Shown: piece after piece, positions 44,213 to 54,053 of the stretch
Layout: each line of letters starts with the position of its first letter
Position numbering within the stretch: position 1 is the first letter of the stretch
Assembly (NCBI RefSeq): GCF_014633365.1
Contig: NC_068344.1
Span: forward strand, 4,787,327-4,851,326
DNA length: 64,000 nucleotides
Direction: 5' to 3'
Source: Diospyros lotus
Lineage: Eukaryota; Streptophyta; Magnoliopsida; Ericales; Ebenaceae
The notes under the pieces: generated by a model
Databases searched by the model: none
The model's input: the letters and a program-made list of their open reading frames with translations, nothing else
Told to the model about the DNA's origin: nothing
Program-made: the position numbers and the translations under genes

Positions 44213-46534
44213 CATATATATCATTTGTGCTTAGCTTGGTACAAATAAGTTAAGCCATGGACCCTATAATGCCTTTGTAAGAAGATCAACCAACTCGTCA
44301 TTAGGGCTAAATGAGTTACTAATCTCTCTAGAAACAAACTTCTCACAAGATGGTAATCTATCTCTATGTGTGTAGTCTGCTTATGAAAAACAGGATTAGA
44401 GGCAATATGCAAGCTACCTAATTATCACAAAGAAGCTACATAGGTGTTGAATCTCCAAATCCCAACTCCTTAAGGAGTTGCTTAAGCCAAATCAACTCAC
44501 ACGTGGCTAAAGCCATGGCCCAACACATCACTTATGCAATGAATCTAGCCACGACATTTTGCTTCTTACTCTTTCAAAACGCCAATTTACCTCCAACCAA
44601 TATGCAATAGCCCAAGGTCGAGTGTCTATCTGCAGGACAACCAACCCAATCAACCAATGTGTGCCAGTGTCCCTTGTTCTCAAACAAGCCTTTATTAGGA
44701 GCACTTATCTCAAGATATGCACTAAAGTGTGCCAGTGGTTGTCACAAGGAATGTCCAAGAACTTACTCACCACACTAACAGCAAAGGAGATGTCTAGTCA
44801 TGTAATGATGAGGTAATTAAGCTTCCAACCAGTCTTCTATATTGTTAAGGATCCTCTAATGGCTCCCCCCTGTCCCAGTACAAGCTTAACATTAGGATCC
44901 ATAGGAGTATCTATACAATAGAAATCAAGCATACTAGTCTCCTCCAAAACATCCAACGCATACTTCTACTGAGAGATGCATACACCATATACAACTTAAG
45001 CTACCTCAATGCCAAGGAAATTCTTCAAATTACCCAAATCCTTGGTCTAAAAATGAGAGTGCAAATGATCCTTCAACTACCCAATACCAACCTCCTCATC
45101 GCTTGTAATAACAATATCATCGACATACACCACCAAGTATATAACTCCACCAATATAATGGCAATAGAAAATAGAATGATTAATTTCACTTCTAGTCACA
45201 CCAAAAGATTGTATGACAGAATTGAAGTGACCAAACCAAAATCTAGGAGATTGATTCAAGCCATACAAGGACTTCTTCAAGCAACACACTAGTCTAAACT
45301 CACCCTAGAGGTTGCTTCATGTACACCTCCTCCTAAAGGTCGTCATTCAAAAAAGCATTCTTAATATTTAGCTGATAAAGAGGCCTCCGTTGAATAGAAT
45401 CCATAGTAAGAAAGACATGGAGATAAGCAATCTTAGCCACTAGAGAGATGTTTCACCATAATCCAACCCAAAAATTTGAGTATAACCCTTAGCAACCAGC
45501 CGAGTCTTTAGATGACCAATGGTGCCATCTAAGCCAACCTTAACAATAAACACCCGCCCATCTCATTAGCCAGCAAGGCAAACATCTCCTCATCCATAGC
45601 ATGCTGCCACCTAGGGTGAGGATAAGCTTTTGCATCTATCTTAGGAATAGAAATAGAAATAGAAGAAAGCTCAAATGCAAAAGCAAAAGAAAAATGGACA
45701 AGTGAGAAACAATGATAGCTCATAAAAGTATAAATGGGATGAGGGCTCCAAGTGGAATGTCTACCTTAGCGAACTGGAGGATGGGCAAAACTAAAGAGAG
45801 ATGAAACAATGGCACCATCTAGAGGAAGACATGGATTTAAAGGAACCTGTGATAGGAGGCACTGGAGCTACAACATGAGGCTCTAGAGAAAATGGGGGTC
45901 TATAATTGTGATGATAAGTCTGAAGGGGAGTAGGAACAGAGACTGGGATTGGAGAAAGAGTGTGGAATGGATCCATTCGAGATCGAGGACGACATATGGT
46001 TGATCAAAAACAATAAGCTAGAATAATTACATCCTACAAAGAAACAAGAGCATGGATGTGAAGTAGAAGAGTTCAAATATTCTCAATGAGATGACAATTT
46101 TTACATTTTGCCACCATATTTTGCTACAAAGTATTAAGGATAAAAGGATTGATGAGCAATACCCCAAGATGAAAGAAAGGCTTGAAAAGTTGCAAAACAA
46201 TACTCCTTAGCATTATCACTCATGAAGAATACGAATAGAACAACCAATCTATATAATAATCTCATTACAAAAAGTAATGAACAAAGACAACTCCTTAGTA
46301 AAGTCTTTCATTAAGTAGGGCCAAGTACAATGAGAATGGTCTTAAATAAATGTAAAAAAGTAAGAGAAATCCTATTTAGACTTGACTCTACTATGATCCC
46401 AAATGTCAGAGTGTACAAAATCAAAAGGATCATCAACTCGTTTATTAAGATAATTAGAATAGGAAGATCATGCTTGTTTGCCTAATTGACAAGACTCACA
46501 TGCTCAAATATCTAATGAGGACAAAAAGGGACCA
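44213..46534 (-). pseudogene. Old copia pol remnant, - strand
   Basis: The - strand shows damaged RNase H (HIASNPVFHKQTTHIEIDYHL near 44415-44350), RT (CLKKSLYGLNQSPRFWFGHF near 45285-45230 and LVVYVDDIVITS near 45140-45100), the integrase/RT linker near 45700, and integrase (SDIWDHSRVKS near 46420-46380) with a pre-integrase CESCQLGKQA near 46495. Stops and shifts are very frequent, so this is the oldest element in the intron. Its 5' part is lost at a junction with gypsy gag near 46535. Confidence 0.75.
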
Positions 46535-47046
46535 TCTGTGAAAGAGTGGACAAGTGAGGTCTTAGGTAATTCCTGATCCATTGAAGTTAATTCATCAACT
46601 TCTTACAGATCGGAGGTCTTAGGTAGGATTCCAGCTCCTGCTGTAATCAATTTTGCAGTGGATCTTGAATAAAGATCCTCTAGTATACTAACCTAAAACT
46701 TATTTGAAATCAAAATTAGAATTTCATCCAGCTTTTGGTTGAGGTTAGCCAATGTTTCCTAGATTCCTGTATCCATAAACACGGTTCAACTTCTCGCCTT
46801 TAATAAGAATCATAAGACAACAACCTAAGATCGGCTGCTCTGGATTAATTGTTATTGGCTCTATTGTAGCCTCCTAAAAGTCGCCTATGGATCTAGCTCT
46901 GAAACTACTTCCAGAAATCACCTATTATCAACTTCCAAAGATCGCCTACGATTAGCAGTCGCTCAGGAAACTGCTTCAAGCACTCGCCTTCCCGACTCGC
47001 CTCAATAGCAATTCAGCAGCCAAGGACCACCGACTCTAATACCAAA
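46535..47046 (-). mobile_element. Gypsy gag N-terminus and leader, - strand
   Basis: The - strand has a gag start MDTGI near 46777 followed by TLANLNQKLDEILILI. A leader and a primer site TTTGGTATTAGAG (- strand, about 47046-47034) connect it to the LTR. Only the first part of gag remains before a junction with copia pre-integrase sequence. Confidence 0.62.
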
Positions 47047-47221
47047 TGTCAAATCCTTAGATCTGAGCTAGGGTTTTTTTTAGGTAAAAACCGAGAATAG
47101 AGATTATTGGAGGGAGAATTAAAACAAAAGGAGAGAACAGAGAAAATTGAGAGAGAAAAGAGAGAGATTAGGGAGAATCGAGAGAAAGAAAGAGAATTTG
47201 AGAGAGAATCTGAGAGAGAAT
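47047..47221 (-). repeat. Gypsy LTR, left part, split by young copia
   Basis: Ends GGATTTGACA (- strand) next to the gypsy primer site. It is rich in GAGAGA repeats. The LTR is interrupted at 47221/47222 by a complete copia element and resumes at 52368. AGAAT here and AGAAC at 52368-52372 are the 5-bp duplication, with one mismatch. Confidence 0.8.
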
Positions 47222-47555
47222 TGTTGGAGAGTCCTAAGTGAAATAGGAGTGTTACAAAGAGATAAAGAAGACTGCAAAAGTGCTGGAAAGATAAGCAGAA
47301 AGTTTGAAGATTGAAACTCCTAGAAATCAGGAGAAATAATAGGATTAGATTTGATTGTTATCTTTTATTGTTTATTGCTTAAAGTTCTATTATAGTTTAT
47401 CTTATTGCTGTATATTATCTCCTAAATATTAGGATTAGATAGCTTAGAACTTGTATAAATAGATGTCTATTCATTGAATCAATTAACAAGTTTGAGTTCT
47501 ACAAACTTAGTTGAAGTTCTCGGGTGTGTTATACCCTTAGAACAAAATCTGTTCA
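47222..47555 (+). repeat. 5' LTR of young copia
   Basis: 334 bp, TGTTGGAG to TCTGTTCA. A TATAAAT box lies at 47454-47460, about 100 bp before the LTR end. The primer site follows immediately. Confidence 0.95.
47454..47460 (+). promoter_or_regulatory. TATA box of young copia LTR
   Basis: TATAAAT in the 5' LTR, conserved in the 3' LTR copy. Because the element is young and in sense with MED25, this promoter and its 3' LTR twin are the most likely in the window to be functional. That is inference. Confidence 0.5.
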
Positions 47556-47599
47556 TGGTATCAGTGCTCGGCTCTATCTAGCCTCACGATCCAAGACAG

Positions 47600-50500
47600 A
47601 TGGATCCGCAAGGCCATGGGAATACAGCTCCAATTGCAGCGGAATCATCTGATAGTTCGGCTCTTTAGCAATCCTCAATTCCAGTGACTGTGGCGTCTCA
47701 CAACACCCTGTCATTGGACAGCAACACCTTGCAAATCACCCAACATAGGTTAAACGGGAGAAACTTTAGAGAATGGTTTCAATTCGTAACCTTGGTGATA
47801 AAAGGCAAGGGAAAATATGGCTACCTAACTGGGGCAATTCCAGCACCACCAGAAGATTCAGGAGATTATCAAAGATGGGAGGTAGAAAATTTGATCTTGA
47901 TGGCTTGGATCATCAACTCTATGGAGCCAAAGATAGGTCGACCCTACCTTTTCTATAAAACTGCGAAGGAAATTTGGGAGGCTGTTCAAGAAATCTATTC
48001 CGATCTTGAAAATACAGCCCAATGTCTCGAGGTTAGAGCTGCAATTCGGACTACCAAGCAAGGCAGCCTCGGCGTGACAGAATACTATAACAACCTAATG
48101 GAGTTATGGCAAGAGATGGATTTGTTTTATGATCCTGACTGGAAGTGTGCAGAAGACAGCCAAAAGCATAGCAAGATGCTGGAAAAGGAGAGAATTTTTG
48201 ATTTCCTCCAAGGGCTCAATCCAAATTTGGATGAGGTAAGAGGCAGACTTCTAGGCACTAAACCATTACCATCCCTTCGAGAAGTATTTGCAGAGGTAAG
48301 ACGGGAGGAGAGCAGAAAAAGAGTAATGCTGCCATCTACAACGGAACATAACTCAGGATCAGCCCTTACTACTACAAAGAGGGAAGATAATTCTAAGGAG
48401 AAGCAATGGTGTGAGCACTGCAACCGACCCTATCACACCAAAAGTACCTGCTGGAAGTTGCATGGAAAACCCCCAAACTGGAAACCTAGGTCTAAGAAGG
48501 AGAAAGAGAGATCAGCCTATGCAACAACAAGTGCTCCTACTAGTGAAAACAAAATAGGTATGAGTCTAACTCATGATCAGCTTGAGTTTCTACGGAAGCT
48601 GTTACAAAACTCTCATATTACAAGCGAATTGGAGGATGTTGCACCAGGTCACTCAGCATCTATGGCACAAAAAGGTAATCAGCCTTTGTCTTTGACCACT
48701 AGAAAAATAAATAAGGATTGTTGGGTGGTAGATACCGGAGCATCCGATCATATGACCGGATCTGCTGCCACACTTGATATCTTTCAGATTGAAGAAAAGG
48801 GGCTAAATATTTTGATGGCTGATGGAACACAATCATTGGTAAAAGGAAAGGGAAGTGTTTATGTGGCTGATTTATTGCTCAAATCAGTGTTATATGTGCC
48901 AAACTTAGAATATAGTCTGTTATCAGTGAGCAAATTAACAAAAGACTTGGATTGCATTGTGACATTTTTTCCTTCATATTGTGTTTTTTAGGACCGACTC
49001 TCGGGGAAGACGATTGGCAGTGCTGAGGAGAGGGATGAACTTTATTGGCTTTCCAATAACAAGAATTCTCCTAGTCAAGCTCCACATAGGTTTTCTCTTA
49101 CAGCTAGCTTAGATTCTGAAATTTTATTATGGCATAGACGTCTTGGTCATCCTAGTTTTCCATATTTGAAACGTTTGTACCCCAATTTATTTATCAATAA
49201 AGAAAAGTTGGTACTCAAGTGTGATCATTGCACTCTTGCCAAACAAACTCATAGCACTTATCAACCAAACCCATATACTCCATCAAAACCATTCCATTTG
49301 ATTCATAGTGATATATGGGGCCCAGCTAGAATTCCAAACTTAAATGGTGCAAGATGGTTCATAACATTCATTGATGACCATACAAGGTTATGCTGGGTAT
49401 AGCTAATGAAAGAAAAATCCGAGGCATGTGCTATTTTTCAGATTTTCCATAAACTTATTTTGAATGTTTTTCAGTCCTCTATTTACATTCTTAGGACTGA
49501 CAATGGCCGAGAATTCTTTTCTTATCCATTCACCCAATATCTAACTACTAATGGGATCTTTCACCAAAGTACTTGTCCTTACACCCCTCAACAAAATGGA
49601 ATAGCTGAAAGAAAAAATCGACACCTACTTGAAGTGGCTAGATCCCTTATGTTCACAAGTTCCATTCCAAATAGATATTGGGGGGAGGCAGTCTTAACAG
49701 CCGCTTATCTCATCAATAGGCTGCCTTCCAAAGTCCTAAAATACCAAACCCCCTTGCACAACCTTACATCTATTTTTCCTCACGTTCGGATTCTAAACAA
49801 TCTTTTTCCCAAAGTATTCGGATGTGTAGTATATGTCTACCAAACCAGTCCAAATCGTCATAAACTTGAACCAAGAGCCTTAAAGTGTATATTCATTGGA
49901 TATCCTCCTACTCAAAAGAGGTATAAATGCTTTTGTCCAACATCACAAAAAGTTATTATCTCATGTGATGTAACCTTTGTGGAGAATGAGTTATACTACT
50001 CAAATACCACATCTCAAATGAAGGACAACCATTGGGATCCTACTATTCCTATGCCCATTCTATTTCTAGTCCTTCAGCCCATTCCTAATCATGATTCAAA
50101 TCCAACAACTGTTGCTGATTGTCCTCAGCCAGCCTTGTTTGAGCCTCACTGTCCGAGCCTTCCTCCCTCTCAAGAATCTCTAAACCCAGTTGGACCTATG
50201 GAAACTGATATAGCAGAAGACTTGAACATGGAAAAACCAATAAAAGTCTATTCAAGGCGAGGTAAAAGTTCAGCTCCTCAATTCAGCCAATTGTTAGAAC
50301 CGAGGGAAGGTCCAGCAACTGAGGGAGAAAATAATGCCGCTAACAGTGAGTTAGATCTTCCTATTGCAATAAGAAAGGGCATCAAATCATGTGTGAAACA
50401 TCCAATCTCCAATTACTTGACATATTCTAGGTTATCTCCTAAATTCAAGACCTTTATTACTACTTTGGATGGAGTGAGTATACCTCGAAACATCCAAGAA

Positions 50501-52018
50501 GCCCTAGTTGATTCTAAATGGAAGGAGGTAGTGATGGAAGAAATAAGGGCACTCAAAGGCAATCACACATGGGAAGTGGTTGATAGTCCGAAAAATAAGA
50601 AGATCATTGGTTGCAAATGGGTGTTTACAGTTAAATACAACTCAGATGGGAGTGTGGACAGATATAAGGTTAGGCTTGTTGCCCAAGGTTACTCTCAAAC
50701 CTATGGAATAGATTATGAAGAAACCTTTGCTCCAGTTGCTAAATTAAACTCCATTAGAGTATTATTGTCTATTGTGGTGAATTTAGATTGGGAGCTATTT
50801 CAATTTGATATCAAGAATGCATTTCTAAATGGAGAATTAGAAGAAGAAGTGTATATGAAAATTCCACCCGGGTTTGAGAAAGAAGAGAGGATTGGCAAGG
50901 TATGTAAGCTTCATAAATCTCTTTATGGTTTAAAGTAATCTCCTAGAGCATGGTTTAAGAAATTCAGCTCTACTTTGACTCAATTCGGGTACACACAAGG
51001 GAAGGCTGACCACACTTTATTTATTAAACATACCAATGGAAAAAGATGCATTTTGATTGTGTATGTAGATGATATAATTGTTACAGGGGATGATGTTCAA
51101 GAAATTGAAGCCCTAAAACAGAAGCTAAAGGCAGAATTTGTGCTAAAAGACTTGGGAACAATGAAGTATTTTTTGGGGATGGAAATTGCAAGGAGTAAAT
51201 AAGGTATGATAATATCTCAAAGGAAATATACTCTTGATCTTCTAAGAGATACAGGAATGATCGGATGCAAACCAAGATACACTCCTCTAGAAAGAAATTG
51301 GAAATATGTGAAAAGAGATAATGATCCTCAGGTGGATAAGGAAAGGTATCAAAGACTAGTTGGAAGACTAATCTATTTGTCTTTAACTGGTCCAGACATA
51401 GCTTATTCTGTGAGCATCATAAGTCAATTTATGCATGCTCCAACACAATAACATATGGCAGCTGTATACCACATTTTGAGATACTTGAAAGGAACACCAG
51501 GTAAGGGATTATTGTTTCAAAAGAGTAATGAAATGGGGGCTGAAGGATATTCTGATGCAGATTGGGCAGGATCAGTGATGGACGGCCGGTCTACATCAGG
51601 TTTTTGCACAAAATTGTGGGGCAACCTAGTCACATGGAGAAGCAAAAAACAATCTGTAGTGGCAAGAAGCAGTGCTGAGACAGAATTCAGGGCCATTGCC
51701 CAAGGGATTTGTGAGCTAATTTGGTTAGTAAGATTAATGGAGGATCTACAACTACCTCTAACAAAGCCAACAAAGCTTTACAGTGATAGTAAATCAGCTA
51801 TATGTATTGTTAACAATCTAGTACAACATAATAGAATGAAGCATGTCAGGATTGACCGAAGTTTCATTCAATGGGAAATTGAAGAAGGAGACATCAAATT
51901 GACATATATTCCTACAGCAGAATAGGAAGCGGATGTGCTCACCAAATCCATGACAAGATCAAGCTTTGAGACTCTCATTAACAAGCTAGGAATGAGAGAT
52001 ATCTATTCCTTAGCTTGA
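47600..52018 (+). pseudogene. Young copia gag-pol, one frame with seven internal TAG/TAA
   Basis: From ATG at 47600 to TGA at 52016-52018 a single frame of 1473 codons encodes gag (UBN2 core LNGRNFREWFQFV), a zinc knuckle CEHCNRPYHTKSTC near 48412, protease VVDTGASDHMTG near 48726, pre-integrase WHRRLGHPSFPYL-type text near 49130, integrase (SDIWGPAR, RTDNGREF, GIAERKNRH), RT (FDIKNAFLNGEL, YVDDIIVTG near 51062) and RNase H (GYSDADWAGS, VARSSAETEFRAIAQG, EADVLTKSM). The frame has no indel. It is interrupted by TAG at 47666, 48989, 49400 and 51923 and TAA at 50936, 51200 and 51449. The stops at 48989, 50936 and 51923 lie where the family has Gln. Catalytic residues seen are intact. Confidence 0.93.
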
Positions 52019-52020
52019 GA

Positions 52021-52033
52021 GGGGGGGGGGGGG
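52021..52033 (+). other. G13 polypurine tract
   Basis: Thirteen G directly before the 3' LTR of the young copia, preceded by TTGAGA. It serves as primer for plus-strand DNA synthesis. A pure G run is unusual; related copias here have mixed A/G tracts. Confidence 0.8.
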
Positions 52034-52367
52034 TGTTGGAGAGTCCTAAGTGAAATAGGAGTGTTACAAAGAGATAAAGAAGACTGCAAAAGTGCTGGAA
52101 AGATAAGCAGAAAGTTTGAAGATTGAAACTCCTAGAAATCAGGAGAAATAATAGGATTAGATTTGATTGTTATCTTTTATTGTTTATTGCTTAAAGTTCT
52201 GTTATAGTTTATCTTATTGCTGTATATTATCTCCTAAATATTAGGATTAGATAGCTTAGAACTTGTATAAATAGATGTCTATTCATTGAATCAATTAACA
52301 AGTTTGAGTTCTACAAACTTAGTTGAAGTTCTCGGGTGTGTTATACCCTTAGAACAAAATCTGTTCA
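52034..52367 (+). repeat. 3' LTR of young copia
   Basis: 334 bp, identical to the 5' LTR except for one base. It is followed by AGAAC, the duplicated target, and then the rest of the gypsy LTR. Confidence 0.95.
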
Positions 52368-52545
52368 AGAACAATCTGTTATCATTCAACAACTATCCAA
52401 TCCTCTAGGTTTTAGCCTATTTATAGGTTTGCTAGGCTTTCAGTTGTTAGAACAATTGAAAGGTACAAACAGGGAAAACAACAAAGTATAGCCAGAAAGA
52501 AATACATATAATGCAAAATTACTATTATATCCTTGGGGCGTGACA
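52368..52545 (-). repeat. Gypsy LTR, right part
   Basis: Continues 47047-47221; starts TGTCACGCCCC on the - strand at 52545. It has the GCCTATTTATAGG and ACAATTGAAAGGTAC words shared with the LTR at 19263-19579. Confidence 0.78.
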
Positions 52546-52605
52546 GGTACTACTAAGAGAAACACAGCACTATGTACAACACTATAATGTTGCATCCTTC
52601 TAACA
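52546..52605 (-). repeat. Remnant of the old copia's 5' LTR
   Basis: Sixty bases match the start of the LTR at 42650-42835 (TACTAAGAGAAACACAGCAC against TACAACTAAGAGAAACACAA, then GTTGCATCCTTCTAACA). This marks the right end of the old copia and shows that the gypsy LTR went into that LTR. Confidence 0.78.
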
Positions 52606-53407
52606 ATATCTTTGTAATGTTAAAATTGAGGAAATATTTATTATTTTCATTCATACATGCATATCTCTGCTGTGTTATATCACCATATTTTTCAAAATTT
52701 TCTCCTTCTTGGATGCATGTTGTCTCATTTTTATCACTTGTTAATTTATTTGTGCCTTTTAGCTCAATTATGAATAATTTGTAGAGGGAATGAAATTCAT
52801 GCTAAAGTTTACTTGCTTCCATGAGACAAAAGCCTGTTTATCAGAGATCTAGGACACACGGACACTTCTACAAGCGGTCTTGTGTTGGATTGGACACCCA
52901 CATTCAAAGGAGCCTTCCAAATTTCTACCGGCCACTCATTCCATCATATCCTATTATTTTTACTGAACATTTGTGTGGACACTTGGGATTTCCCTTGAGA
53001 TCTCCCATGTCCATCAGTTAACTGGAGCCCCAATAAAGTTTAAAAATAAAAAATTTGAACAATTATGAAATAAAAAAAATGTTGACTTACATTTGCCAAT
53101 ATTTATCCCTTAACCTTCTTAATTTTAAGAATATTAAAATTTCCTAATTTGATGAGGTTTCTTAGATTTGTATTATAACTTTTAAGTCAATACTTTTTTT
53201 TTTATCATATAGAATGTGAGTTACTTTATATATACATATAAAATATACAAATTATTAGACATATCCTCTCTGTATCTTGTCATAATTCTCTTGAAAATAG
53301 TTATGTTTTTTGGTGTCATTTTGTATGTCTCTACGTCTGAGCTAGTAATTGATCAGTAAAATTCAATAATTAGTTGAAGTATGATGTTAATTGCAGAAAG
53401 ATGGTTT
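52606..53407 (+). other. MED25 intron without clear feature
   Basis: AT-rich intron. GGACACACGGACAC and GGACACCCACATTC near 52855-52910 resemble a dispersed GTGTCC-rich repeat, also suggested near 29350. No boundaries or coding potential were seen. Confidence 0.4.
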
Positions 53408-53435
53408 AGTGATTGGGCAGTAATGCTATTTGTAC

Positions 53436-54043
53436 GTGGAGATGTGATGATTAGGAGAAAGATTAATATTATGTGCCTTCAAGAGACGAGATGGGTAGGG
53501 AAAAAAGCAAAAATTTTGTCAGAAAATGGATATAAAATATGGTACACAGGAAATGATCGAGCAAAAAATAGAGTAGGGATCATTATGGATAAAAGCTTAG
53601 TAGATGAGGTAGTGGATGTAAAGAGAATAGGGGATAGGATTATTATGATGAAGATTATTCTAGGAAGAATGACTATGAATATCTTTAGTACATATGCACC
53701 ACAAGCGGGGTTAGGTGAGGAGATAAAAGCAAAATTCTGGGAGGACCTAGAGGGACTCATACAAATGATACCAAGAGAAGAGAAAGTGATTATAGGAGGT
53801 GACTTAAATGGTCACGTGGGTAGAGACGGAAACGGCTATAGAGAGGTACATGGAGGGTATGGATTCGGGGAAATTAATAATGAGGGTAAGTCTATTTTAG
53901 ATTTTGCAATGACATATGAGCTCATCATAACCAATACTAGGTTCAAAAAATGTGACGAACACTTAATCACATATAAAAATGTCACATCAAGCACCCAAAT
54001 AGATTACTTTCTCATGAGACAAAGAGTACCGGGTATGTTGTAG
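53436..54043 (+). pseudogene. RTE LINE copy 2, endonuclease part
   Basis: Contains LQETRWVG, YTGNDRAKN, STYAPQAGLG, IIGGDLNGHVG and IDYFLMRQ, with the Trp codon (KFWEDLEG) that copy 1 has lost. A small deletion after FLMRQ shifts the frame before the RT part. The ATG at 53381 belongs to the flanking intron and MITE and is not a real LINE start. Confidence 0.85.
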
Positions 54044-54053
54044 GGATTGTAAG

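Larger units (their letters stand above)
47222..52367 (+). mobile_element. Complete, very young Ty1/copia element (5146 bp)
   Basis: Both LTRs are 334 bp (47222-47555 and 52034-52367) and differ at one base that I can see (A at about 47390, G at 52201). A primer site TGGTATCAG follows the 5' LTR and a run of 13 G precedes the 3' LTR. The order gag, protease, integrase, RT, RNase H is complete. At usual plant rates one difference in 334 means insertion roughly 0.1-0.25 million years ago (inference). It sits inside a gypsy LTR, itself inside an older copia, in the 15.1 kb MED25 intron. Confidence 0.95.

Noticed and set aside
47600..52018. An altered nuclear genetic code with TAA/TAG read as Gln
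   Set aside because: MED25 exons and plant nuclear genes use the standard code, and other elements here carry TGA and frameshift damage too. The stops are reported as a finding but not as a new code.
53381..53435. ATG at 53381 as start of the LINE protein
   Set aside because: Bases before 53436 are intron and MITE end, not LINE; copy 1 has different sequence there.
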